Below, piece by piece: positions 12,604-23,707 of a stretch of DNA of 64,000 nucleotides; positions within the stretch are counted from its first letter, which is position 1, and every line of letters starts with the position of its first letter. The position numbers were made by a program, and so were the translations under genes. This DNA comes from Russula earlei (Eukaryota > Basidiomycota > Agaricomycetes > Russulales > Russulaceae). The stretch covers positions 1-64,000 of the forward strand of contig JAGFNK010000252.1 of the NCBI GenBank assembly GCA_025769875.1, read 5' to 3'. The notes beneath the pieces were generated by a model. The model was not told where the DNA came from. It worked only from the letters and a program-made list of their open reading frames with translations, and ran no database searches.

Positions 12604-13645
12604 TCCCCAACGGGAGAGAGAAGAGATGAGGAGAGGTTGAGAAAGGACCTGGCATCGCAGGCAAATTGCCAATCAAACATCCACGTGATCAAGCGCTTCT
12701 AGGGTTTTAATACCCGGCCACGGTTGACTCCAATAATAGCTTCTGCTTGTGACAACCTCGGGAAGGAATCTTCGGACTGAGGGACAACGTACTGGTGGGC
12801 TTAGCGGTCGGATGGCCCGTTCAGAGTCATGCCCCAGTGGTAAGCATGATCATTCAATTGTGCTTTTTTTTAAAAAATCCGCACTTGTTTCCCGCGGCGT
12901 ATAACAAAGATACGGGCGCAATCTTACTCTAATGTGGCTTATGAACACCCTTAAGGATAACGTGGATAACGGTCGCAAAGCAACTGGGTGGTCTGTAGGG
13001 TTGGAGTGTTGGATATGAACCAGCACGGGCACCAAGAATTGGTGAGCTTGGAGGTGCTACGTTGCGGAGGACCTTTCGGCGCCTCTGAAAGCCCCCTGAT
13101 TGTTTGGCCGTGCTTTTCGAGGTTTGCCATACGCTGGGGGTGAGCGGATTATTGGCGGGAGTGTTGCACTCGTAATGCCGGAGCAGCTGTACCGTCCAGG
13201 AGACAGAGGGAGGAGTCGCCCGGCTGATGCATTGAAGGGGGCGTTCAAGAGAGTTTGTGAGAGATGGTAAAAGGTCGTGGTGGAGGCCCACTTTTTCGTC
13301 CTTGTTCCTCTCTTTCTCGCGTGGAAGCTCAGTGGCGCGACGACCCTCGCCCTAACAACATGCCGTGTCGTTCTCGCGAACCCATCAGCTGGCCGACTCC
13401 AGTTCCATGTGTAAAGCATCTGTGTACAGCAGACTCCAAGCGTCTGTATAAGGTCTCTATCAAAACCACAGGTGCGGAAAGGCCATGCTTGCAAGTTCCA
13501 GGCATTGATCAAGCGCACCTGTTTCACACCGTTATCAGTGCTCGGCATCACGATGCCACTGTATTCTCAATATGGACGAAGATTGCTGTGTGCGTATCTG
13601 CAACAACATTGAGCCAGCGCTAATCTGTAAGGTGTGTCCCATCCC
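12604..13645. other. Spacer between the DUF6535 gene and its pseudogene copy
   Basis: No supported gene. Minus-strand open frames in 12850-13551 show no family motif and no consistent codon pattern. The region should hold the promoter of the downstream DUF6535 gene (minus strand, start near 12.5 kb) and the 3' flank of the pseudogene copy. No clear TATA box or repeat was recognised. Confidence 0.4.
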
Positions 13646-15985
13646 CTACAAGGACGATGCCCGCATCCGAGAAATAATCGCCAACGCTTTGGTCCCATAC
13701 CTGTCACTGTGCAAGCGTTGGTCATCTGTGAGCTGCTCCATCGCTCTGTCTATATGTGCGCCTGTCTGTCCTTCGAGAATATTATCCAGTAGCTCCCAGA
13801 GCTCGTCCACGATATAAGCTGGGAAATCAAACGAACGAATGATGCCTTTGTCAGACGCAACTGCAGCGAGAAGGAGCTTTTGCGTCCCAAGGGAATGCTT
13901 GTACTTCCTCCAATCGAATGTGATGGTTCGAAAAGTGTGGATGTACATCGCAGAATGGGACTCCTGCAAAGAAGGCGATGTGGATAAGAATTGCTTGAGA
14001 GCAAGGAGGAAAAGTTCGACGGTGAAGGCAAGCCCGCCGCCATCAGAGATATCTTGGAGAGGCCACAATTGTCGTTGCAATAGATTTTTGGGCCAAAGCA
14101 ACGCCATCTCCAGTGTCACATTGGAGAGAGAAGGTGCCCCAATCCCAATAGGTGGTATCCAAATGGCGGTGGGCGCTGGAGAGCACGTTGAAGATCTGTC
14201 GAGGAAGTGTGAATGGTAATCGAAGAGGATCGCGGAAAAACTCGAGTGTCGGGGTTGAAAAGGGGACTATCTTGCCATAAGTGGACACCTGGTAATTGTT
14301 GGGTCATCTTTGTCGACCTCGCCTTGTAGCATGGTGACTGTGGAATCGATCAAGTCGAGGTTATTCTCCACTTGACTGTATCTCCATGTGAGAGCCGGGG
14401 CCTCTTCGTCACCAAGGAATTGGCTTGGAGACAGGGATGGCAAGGCGATCCATGCGCTGGCGGAAATTGTGTATCAATGATCTCAGCACTCCCACAAGTA
14501 ACTCGTCGATGTCCCGAGCATTCCTTTCCGCCGCTCCATCATCTATGCCATCTCTTTCTCAAAAGATCCCATTGCTAACCTCGCGTGTCCCTTCAGCGAC
14601 TCGCTGCCGCTCAGCACCGGCCGAATAACTAACCATCAGTGAGAGGCATGTCCAATGCATCACAAATGAATGGTCCTTTCCCGCCAATGACGAGTCGCAC
14701 ACGTTTTCAAAGTTGCCAATATCTCCTAGAGGTTCCAGAATGTCCCAAAACCAGCTAGCCTCCGCACCAGAGTAGCATACAAGAGACACCGCGGCTTCGA
14801 CACATACACGCGTACGCCTTCGCCAATGTTCATCGCTTGCGAAACTCGCACGGTTCTTGCATCCCTCGAAACAGTCAGCTACGCGCCTGCTGAGTTTGTG
14901 CACGACACCCCTTTCAGACGATGTCGTCATGACCGAGAGATGAATGTTAGCTGAATGTCGTGTCGGGGTGATCGTCGTAGTAGGAGAATGGCTTGCAGTG
15001 CATGCCCTGACGAGACGAACGATAGATCCAGAGAGATTGAAGATCGCCCTCACATGTGGTGACGGTTGACCGATAACAGGGATGCCAACAAGGAGATTCG
15101 TACGTGGGACCGTTCCCACAAGTTCGTTCCCATGCTCGCCATTCTCCGACTCGAATGATTTCAGAGAATCTTGTCCATACCTCGACGCCCCATTCCTTAT
15201 CGAAAAGACCGAATGATTCCATTTCCGCATCTTCAGTCAGATTGTCCAAAAGGCATCGAATCGATCGCGCATCTCGTGTCTTCCGCTCTTCTGTCTCTTC
15301 CATCGCGAGTTGCATTTGTCCTTGTACCATGTTCGTACTGACAGATTTCCATTTTCCATCCCGGTCTCTGTATCGCATACCAGATAACCCCCGAGAATGC
15401 GGTGACTGGGGATATATCACTGGTGCAAAACTAATGGAGATGTATAGCAGTCCACAGATCCCGATGGGAATTGTCGTATTCAGCCCGACTGTCGTGTTGA
15501 TGTTCAGTACAGAATCCCCAAGCCCAATGAAGAAAAGGAAGAGAGAGATGTGTAGGAGACCAGGTACAGCCTCAGCGACAATCGGCATGTACCATCCTTC
15601 GGAGCCTTCATATAGGAATTGTCGAATTCGGGCACTCTTCAATGGGTCGCCGTATCGTTGGAAGACGTGCATATAATCACGGACCCATTGCTGAACGAGT
15701 ATCGCAAGGAGTGCAGCGGAGAGACTGAAGCCTAGGGCCATGAACCAAAAGACATTGACTCGGATATCAAATGCTGATGGATTGAAAGTAGGGAAAGGGG
15801 GCGGTGGGGTGGTAGAGATGACAAGTTGAGGTGCCAAGAAAGAGAGTTGATGAGAAATCTGGGAGAGGATCGCCACGTTTTGCTGCAGATAGTAGACGGT
15901 CTGGTCTGCTGGGCTCGGTTTCAAGGCCTGTTTGCTGTCGATTGCAAATCCGGTCAGAACAGGCCAGCCTTTGTGAATGTGAATC
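13646..15985 (-). pseudogene. DUF6535 paralogue, frameshifted and missing its first exons
   Basis: Homologous to the gene at 9557-12461. The block VLTGFAIDSKQALKPSPADQ begins at about 15970, followed by the membrane segments up to WVRDYMHVFQRYG in one frame. The frame then breaks near 15190: the homologous reading continues in another frame (GASRYGQDSLKSFESENGEH) to about 14560. After a further break the last part (ALLWPKNLLQRQLWPLQDIS to the end) is readable from about 14110 to 13646. The exon encoding the SLYGKEAKGHDES block is absent and the sequence upstream of 15985 is unrelated. Several frame breaks plus loss of the first exons make it a pseudogene. Its membrane-segment part is far more similar to the intact copy than the rest is. 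Confidence 0.85.
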
Positions 15986-16160
15986 AGCTCTCAAACATAG
16001 ATGGTTTCTTTCTCGGTCACCGCTGGTGGGACTCGCTTCTGTGTCTGTATCAACCTCGACCTTCCTTTTTTGGTATCTTCTCACTTCCCTTTCGTTCCTC
16101 CCTGTAATTCGCTCAATCTTCCCCCCCTCCGATCCTCGTCACACCCACCCATAAAGAAAA

Positions 16161-18270
16161 ATGGCCTCTGACGTCGACATGCTCGAACAAAAGTCTCCCC
16201 CTGCTCTCGCGACCTCCACTCCGCTTCCCCCTCCCGACTCGCAGCATCCCTCTCCCATCGTCCCGGACAACGACGACTCTACAAGCGCCGACCCCGACCT
16301 CCCATCGGCCTCGGAGGTGGCCCCCAAGTCTACCCCTGACCTCAAGGGCAAAGGCAAACCGCCATCGGGGAAGCCAAAGTCGACCAAGGCCCGCGCACGG
16401 TCCCCGTCCCCGTCGCCGCCTCCTCAGCCACCGCCGCCACCACTGCAGACTATCCGACTGGAGATCAAACTCGGTGGGCCGGACAATTATGAGGTGGATG
16501 TGGCCGCGCTCTCAAAGGCGACCGGACAGCGACCGGCGACCCCCCCACCCGCCGCCGTGAAGCGGTATGACAGCGAGAGCGACGGCGAAGGCGCGCCCGA
16601 GTCGGGCATGGGCACCGACGGGGGCGGCGGCGAAAAGAAGCCCAAGAAGGTGCGGGAAGCGCATTCACACGCATCGTAACGTTCCTTGCAGTGGCTCATC
16701 ATCCCCCTCTTGCGTCCGCGCGCGCAGAAGAAGAAGAAGAACCTGGGATCGGAGTACTATGACCTCACGGACCCGTTCATCGACGACTCGGAGCTCGCGA
16801 TCGACGAGCGCACGTTCATCGCGCAGACGAAGCAGCAGGGGTTCTACGTCTTCTCTGGCGAGGTCGCCCTCCTCAAGGAAAAATCGCACCGGAAACCAAA
16901 GTCGAAAAAGTCTTCCTTGCCGGCGCCCGAGCCCATCGCTGGTCCGAGCAATTACCCACACGCGCTGAATCACGGCAATCATTCGCAAGCGCAAGCGCAG
17001 GGAACCAAGGATGTTCCCATCGCCCTTTTGTCAGATGGCGAGGAAGCCACCGGAAAGCGCAGGACTAGAGTTTCTGCCGAAAGCCCGAATGGGAAGAAGA
17101 AGCGGCGAGTCGTGGACATCGTACGTGCGGTCTCGACGTCGTTCTTTCACCGTCGGACTGACTCATTCTCCCAGCACCCATTCCACCCCGACCTCGAAGG
17201 TGCTATCGATGACCTCAAATTGGCCATCTCGAAAGGTGCGTGCCGATCTGCACGCCAACGTGGTCTCGCGCATGACAAGGGATGCATCTTGCAGAGAATT
17301 GGGAGCCAAAGGGCAAGTTTCCGCAAGGAATTCGACCGACACTTGGCGTCGTCGCGCTCAAGGCGATCAAGTTGAATGAGTATAATGACAACTTTTTCAA
17401 CTTGATGCCACGTATATTCCCCTACAACCGGTTTACCATGAGTGTACATATATCCCCCTTTCTTTCCTTTCTTCGAGTTTACGCTCTCATGTTTGCTGAA
17501 CGCAGAAACTTATCAAGCGTCAAATCTTTCCTGAACACATGGCCCTCTTGGTGAAACGACAGGACGAGTTACTAGCAGAACTCAAGGCTGCTGCAGACGA
17601 GGGTTTCCCGCGTGCAAAAGAGGAGTGGGAGCGGAGCGTTTCCGCGTGGGGTAACGATCCTCGTCTCGTGGAGCTGGAGTGTCGCTGATCCTTTCTTCGC
17701 TCTCCAGAAAAGAAGCAGGAAAAAACCAAAGTGGAGAGCGCGACGGCATCAGTTGACGATTCACCTGCTTCAAGAGCTGCACCATTACCACAAGGAGACG
17801 ATGGTGCAGCCATGGACGTCGATAAGAGCGCGGATGGGGAAGGCAAAGATGCCAAAGAGACCAGGGACACACACCCGCCGATGAAGAAGTACAAGATGAC
17901 CGAGGCAATGAAGGGCCTTATCTGGAACCTCGTCTGCCTTTCGAACGAGTGCTGTCGCATCGAGAACGAGAAGAAGTACGTGCGCGTGGTGCATGGTCCC
18001 TCTTGAGTTGCTGATAGAATGATGCATCCTGCCATCACTTAGCACGCTGGAAGGTTCGGCATCCCAAGTAAGTGAGCAAGGTCTACGCAAGGCGCTTTAC
18101 CAAAAGATCGTTGCGGCATTCCCGGAGGGGTGGATGTCCTCGGGTCAGGTTTCACGCGAAGGTGAGTGCAGTCAAGGCGTTGCTCTATGGTGGTATGTAA
18201 CCAATCTGTGGACCCAGTGAGCGTGATGAAGAAGAAATTCGAGAAGGAAGCGATGGAGAGTGAGAGTTAG
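16161..18270 (+). CDS. hpc2: Hpc2/ubinuclein-type HIRA histone-chaperone subunit
   Basis: Eight exons (16161-16649, 16728-17120, 17175-17235, 17295-17443, 17506-17650, 17708-17975, 18043-18161, 18218-18270) join in frame to about 558 residues. After an acidic, proline-rich N-terminus comes the Hpc2-related domain, readable as LGSEYYDLTDPFIDDSELAI with QGFYVFSGEV at about residues 168-209. In yeast Hpc2 and human ubinuclein this domain binds the HIRA subunit for replication-independent deposition of H3-H4. A basic segment (GKKKRR) could be a nuclear signal. Downstream, HPDLEGAIDDLKLAISK and MTEAMKGLIWNLVCLSNE match the ubinuclein middle region. The start is the first ATG, preceded by a short pyrimidine-rich leader. 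The upstream neighbour is a pseudogene only about 175 bp away, so the promoter must be short or use that DNA. The gene symbol follows the yeast name. Confidence 0.88.
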
Positions 18271-18526
18271 TCTTACTTGGGAGGGATGCAGGCTTGCAGC
18301 ATCTTGATGTCATCGTCGAACTTATGCCTCTCTTTATTTCTACGTGTCGCTCTGGTCATTTTAGCTGCTCATCTTTTGATTTTCATACAATAAATTATGT
18401 TGCTTTGTTGTTGACCGTTCAACAAGGCCGCACTACTTAATACCGTTTAGGGCATTCCGTAATAAGCGTGTCCCCTCGTCAACCCACCCACCACCAACAT
18501 CCGACGACCCTTTCAACTTGACCCAC
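18271..18526. terminator. Short spacer with a likely poly(A) signal for the Hpc2 gene
   Basis: A 256-bp spacer between two genes in the same direction. An AATAAA hexamer at 18389-18394 lies about 120 bp after the Hpc2 stop codon in T-rich sequence and is the best candidate polyadenylation signal. The remaining roughly 130 bp must hold the promoter of the acyl-CoA synthetase; no TATA box is evident. Confidence 0.4.
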
Positions 18527-21354
18527 ATGAGCTATTCTTATAATCTCGGTCCCAACGAATCCTGGGGAAAGGGATCCGTCTTTATTGGCCCGCCCCCTGA
18601 GCAAGGCGAGTCTCGTGTCCGCCGTCTGGAGAAGACGCAAGACCGGCTGGTCACCGCCCCAATCGAAGGCGTCCACACCGTGCACGACGTCCTCCTCTAT
18701 GCCAGTCGCACCTACGGCGAACGCAAGGCATTCGGATACCGTGAAATAGTTGACATCATCGAGGAACAGAAGGAGGTCACGAAGATAGTCGGTGGCGAGG
18801 AGGTCAAGGAGAACAAGACTTGGAAGTACTTCCACCTATCCGACTACAAGTACATCACCTTTGTCGAGTTCAAGACCGTCGTGTCCGAGGTCGCGCGCGG
18901 CCTGCTCAAGCTTGGCGTCCAGAAGAATGACGTGTTCAACATCTATGCTCAGACTGCGTACGTCGCCCCTTCCCTCCCCTCCCCTCCCCTCCCCTTACCC
19001 ACTCCCCCCCTCCTTCCACTCGCCGTCGTCTCGTATTCTGCCTCCCTGCCCTCCTTCCCTTTTGAGCCCATTCCGTGCGTCGATCGACCCCTTTCATTCT
19101 GGGATGCGAGGAATGTGTGTGTAACATGTGACTCGCAATACCCGTCTGTGCCTGAGCCTGAGCCTGGGTCCATTGGCTGGGTCACCGTCGAAATTCTAAA
19201 CCCGACGGTTGACCTCCTGGACTGCGAGTGCCTGTCGCATGCGAGCGCTGTACACCCTCCTAACCGCCTTTATATTGTGCCGTGTTGGCGCCATGGCTTA
19301 CGCCTCTGTTGGGCGCGCGTTCATGCGTGAGGTGGGCGTGAGTCCGGGCTAGGAACTTTTACCCTTTACAGTGAACTGTCCCTTCCGACTAACCTTTCCG
19401 AGCAATGAAGGGGGACGGGGAGAAGGCGTGGCGCCAGCGGTGCTCCCTAGCGCTGTCACATGCTCTCATGTTTCACGGACGCCATTTTGCTTTGACTAAT
19501 ATTGACGCCCTTCTTTCGATTCGCAGTCTATCCTGGCAGTACCTTTCGTACGCCTGCGCAAGCATATCGACGATTGTCGCCACGGCATACGATTCTCTTG
19601 GCGAATCGGGCCTTCAACACTCGCTTAACGAGCCCGAATGTGTGGGCGTCTTCACCAATGCTGAGTTGTTACCCACCGTGGCCAAGGTCGTCCGGGAAGT
19701 CCCGTCCCTCCGAATCGTAATCTATGACGGTCAAGCCTCAGACGCCGTCCTGTCCAAGATCACAAGCGCACGCGAAGGCGTGACCGTACTCTCCCTCGAT
19801 GCCTTGCGGGAGCTCGGCCGTGAGCAACCATCCGATATTTGGGAAAGCCGCGTTCCGTCCAGCGATGACGTGGCTTGCATCATGTATACTTCTGGCACCA
19901 CGGGCCCGCCCAAGGGAGTGGTCATCCGGCATTCCAACCTCATCGCGGCCGTCGGTTCGGTGAAATCCCTCGTTGGTCACCACTTCAGGGAGGATGACAC
20001 GTTCCTCGCCTTCCTTCCCCTCGCGCATATCCTTGAATACGTAGTCGAGCTCTGCTTCGTCTTTGTTGGTTTGTGCAGCGGCTACGGTCGCGTCAAGACG
20101 CTTACGGACCAGTCCGTGCGAAACTGCCAGGGCGATATCAAGGCTTTCCGTCCGTCAACAATGATAGGGGTCCCCGCCTTGTGGGAACTCATCCGCAAGG
20201 GCATCATCGCGCAGGTCAACAACAGTGGCACGATTCGCAAGGGCATGTTCAACGGTGCCTTGTCGATCAAGAAGGCAAACGTGCCCGTACTCAAAGGCGT
20301 CGTGGACACTGTCGTATTTAATAAGATTCGGCAAGCGACTGGTGGTCGTCTGCGCTTGGCGTTATCGGGTGGGGCCGCTTTGTCTCGCGAGACGCAGGAA
20401 TTCTTGTCTCTTGCGCTCGTCTCGATCGTCCAGGGTGAGGCATCGTCGTCGTCATCATCGCGATTTGCCGACCCTTAGGGCTGAACTCACCAATGCAATG
20501 CAGGTTACGGCATGACAGAGACTTGCGGCATGTGTACCGTGCTCCCTCCGGACATCATGCGGTATGGCTGCGTGGGTCTCCCATCCCCATCCGTAGAAAT
20601 CAAGCTCCGCGACGTGCCCGACGCCGGGTACTTCTCGACGAATGACGTACCCCAGGGTGAGGTCCTTCTTCGAGGACCATCCGTCACTAGCGGTTATTAC
20701 AAGCGGGATGACCTCAACAATGACGAGACTATCTTCACGAAAGATGGTTGGTTGCGCACCGGTGACGTCGGTCAGTGGAATAAGGACGGTACTTTGAGCG
20801 TGATTGACCGGTGAGAGGACCCGGATTGTCGGAGATGACCCTGGACTTAGGGAGCATTTTTGTGCAGCATCAAGAACCTGGTCAAGCTCCAGGGTGGCGA
20901 GTACATTGCGCTTGAGCGCCTTGAATCAACGTACAAGTCGTGCCACCTTGTGTCGAATATCTGCGTACACGCCATACCAGAGGCGTCGCAGCCCATCGCG
21001 ATTGTCATACCACACGAGGCCAACCTACGCGCGGCGCTTCCCGAGGAGGACCCACGCATCGCGCTTGGGGACCTGTGTGCGAAACCGAAAGTCAAGGCTT
21101 TGGTGCTCAAAGAGTGCAATGCGATGGGGAAAAAGAGCGGCTTCAAGGGCATAGAGACGCTCCAGGGTGTCATACTCACTGCGGAGGAGTGGACGCCTGA
21201 GAACGGACTGGTCACCGCTGCGCAGAAGATTCAGCGGAAGAAGATTGGGCAGAAGTTCGACGCCGAGATTTTGGTGCGTGTTGTCCTTCGCGCTTTGTCG
21301 TTCCGCAGACGGGCTGACGGACCTTCTCAGGAGGCATTCGGGATCAAGAAATGA
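18527..21354 (+). CDS. Long-chain fatty-acyl-CoA synthetase (Faa1/Faa4 type)
   Basis: Exons 18527-18957, 19527-20434, 20504-20810, 20868-21273 and 21331-21354 join in frame to 691 residues, the usual length for fungal Faa proteins. The enzyme activates long-chain fatty acids with ATP and CoA via an acyl-adenylate, feeding lipid synthesis and beta-oxidation. Visible motifs are the AMP-binding P-loop YTSGTTGPPKG, the linker-side LPLAHILEYVVE, GYGMTETCG, the adenylate-contacting DGWLRTGDVG, and the fatty-acyl-CoA-synthetase-specific region around IKNLVKLQGGEYIALE. The start was chosen as the ATG giving MSYSYNLGPNESWGKGS; a frame extension a few codons upstream exists but is less likely. There is no peroxisomal SKL-type end (it ends GIKK). 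Intron 1 is 569 bp, roughly ten times the other introns, and contains a CCCCT tandem tract. Confidence 0.93.
18968..18996 (+). repeat. CCCCT tandem tract in intron 1 of the acyl-CoA synthetase gene
   Basis: Four to five consecutive CCCCT units directly after the first splice donor. The complementary strand has runs of four guanines separated by single adenines, which fits the pattern for a G-quadruplex. Whether it affects splicing or transcription cannot be seen. Confidence 0.6.
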
Positions 21355-22000
21355 ACGAAAGCGCGTTTGGCAAAGCGGCACTTTTCACTTCAATAACTCT
21401 TTTTCGACACATCACCATTTACCGGGTTTTCATTCTGTACCATTAGTCTCAATTTTCTCTTTACTCTCCTCTGCATCGCTCCGCTTAATGTTCCTCGGCT
21501 CGTCCCAGAGACGATACCCTCTTTGTCTCACTTGAGTTACACTCTTTCTTCTTACCGAGTAGGCACCGGATCAAGTCTGGCCTGACCGTGCGATCCCCGA
21601 TAATCTGACACTTACCGACAGAGGGTGGTGTATACGCCCCCACAAATAACCAGTCGATTGATTCTGTGAGCGACAGACGGAGCGTGCCAAAGTTGGGCCT
21701 GGTCCGTGAGCGGAGGAGCGAAAGAAGAGATGTCGGATGAGACCGTCACGATTTTAGGGTGCGGCCAGGTGCACATGCATCATGATGTACAACTGCGACG
21801 ACCCTGAAGGGATGGAAGCCCGCCGGCAGCGAAAAAGATCATCATGAACATGAATGATGAACGAGATGCCCAAGCGACCGACGGAACCAATAATATAAGT
21901 AAGAGATCCCATCGATGGATCCAAGTCATGGCCATCCGAGTGAGCGCAGCTGCTGTACAGTACTCCAGTCCCCTCAGACCTGCCCGCGTCCTACGTCCGT
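21355..22000. other. Spacer downstream of the acyl-CoA synthetase gene
   Basis: This holds the 3' end of the synthetase transcript (T-rich sequence follows the stop codon) and otherwise no recognisable gene or repeat. A GTACAGTA octamer lies at 21954. Confidence 0.4.
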
Positions 22001-23190
22001 CCTGACGGGGCGGCCGGGGCCGCACAAAACAAAAACGAATAGAGGGGGTGCGGAGACAAGGTGATCGCCTGCGCACGACGCTACCGTACCGTATGCGTGC
22101 AGCGGGCCTGTAGCGGGCGCCACACAAAAAAAAAAAAAAAAAAAAAAAAGGTGGGCCCGTGCCCGTTGGTAGGAAATATCGAGTGGGGGGACGGGACGGG
22201 GACATAGCAGGGGCGGACAGGGACAGACGGGTTCCAGCCGGGCGGGCGCGTCCAGGGGGGGCCGGCAAGCAAGAAAACGCAAACCACCCACTCACCTCAC
22301 AGAACCTGGCCAGGCCAGGCCGTCATTTCGTCTGGTCTGTCGTTTCGGGTTTCGGGTTCCCCCCCCCAAAAAAAAAAAAAAAAAAAACTGATTCATAAAC
22401 AAATTAAAAAAAAAAAATCCAAGCGAGCCACCCACCCCCCGGTCCCCGTCCGTCTCCTCGGCCCCCGGCTCGGCTGAACCCGCGAGATATGAACTGAGGC
22501 CTGGCGGCGCTGGGCGGCGCGGCGTGCGAAGGGGGCCTTTGTTGGCGCCCAACCCAGCCAACCAGCCACAACCCAAAACCCAACCAAAATATGCACAGAG
22601 TCCGAGGCCGACCTCTTTCACTCACACACCCCTTCACGCCAAACGCCAAAGGTAAGTAAGTGTAAAAGGGGACTCCCGGACCCGGACCCGGACCCGGACC
22701 CGACCGCACCACCCCCTTCCCTCCCTCCTCCCCACCACTGCACGCTCCACGCTCCGTGTGCGCTGCGGGGCTCGATTCGACTCGATTCTAAACGAGAGGG
22801 AGAGGGAGAGGGAGAGGGAGGAGGAGGAGAGAGGAGAGGCGAGAGAGAGAGAGAGAGGTGCACTCCGTGTTTTCTTTGTCCCTTTTCTTTCTTCTCTTTT
22901 TTTTTTGTTTTTTTGATCTGGCTGGTTTCTGGCCGCTGCCCGATGACCACGGTTGCGTTCCCGCGTCTTTTTGAGTTTTTCACACACACACACACACACA
23001 CACCCTCCCCCCCTCGAAAACAAAAAAGGTTGGAGCACGCGATGCGTGGCGTTTTTCGGGTAAAGAGTTTTTTTTTTTTTTTTTTGAACCTGAATTTTGA
23101 CGGCATTGTTTAAAAAAAAGGAGGTTTTTGTCTCAGGTTCAAGCTTTTTTTTGGGGGGGGGGGGGCGCCTGGTGTGGGCGGACGGAGGAA
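22001..23190. repeat. Low-complexity island: poly(A), poly(T), poly(G), GGACCC, GGGAGA and CA tracts
   Basis: Contains A-runs of about 20 or more at 22127-22149 and around 22369-22387, a shorter A-run near 22407, a tandem GGACCC/CCCGGA tract at 22674-22704, a GGGAGA tract at 22796-22825 followed by a GA tract, a CA microsatellite at 22981-23003, a T-run at 23070-23085 and a G-run at about 23153-23165. Open frames here are artefacts of these tracts. The island separates the synthetase gene from the 3' end of the convergent regulator gene. Run lengths may be unreliable in the assembly. Confidence 0.75.
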
Positions 23191-23707
23191 GGGCATTTTG
23201 GGCGCAAACCCGTCTCGGATTTAATTAATCAATCGGACCATATGCTCCGCGTTGTTCCGTGAGGGGGTTCGTTGGCTGCCTCGAGCTACTGACCTTCTTT
23301 TCTTCTTTCTGTCGTTTCCCTTCGCCTCGCCTCCCAAAGCTTTCTCTTGCGTGTTGTCACACCATCGTCGTAAGCCGTCTATAACGTCATCTCATACATC
23401 ATCGTGATTTCGTCGTTCGTAAAAGAGAGTGGGCCCCAGGAAGGCCTCGAAATTTTTGTTCTTAGCTGGGAAAACTAAAAAGGAAAGCACAACACATCAT
23501 CGAGACGGGACGCAAGGGCGGGATGGAGACACGGCCAGAAAGCACGGATACAACGAGCAAAAAAAAAAACACGTGTGATGACGAGGGAGAGAAACAAAAT
23601 ACAATGCGGGCGGCGTGTCAGACTTGTATAATATAAATATCCTTCTGGAAAGTGAGTAGCGTATCGGTGGTACTAAGGCAAGAAGTAAGAAAGACGTCGC
23701 GCGTGCG

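Noticed and set aside
16465..16702. Arginine- and proline-rich frames on the minus strand within the Hpc2 gene
   Set aside because: Shadows of the GC-rich first exon of the Hpc2 gene.
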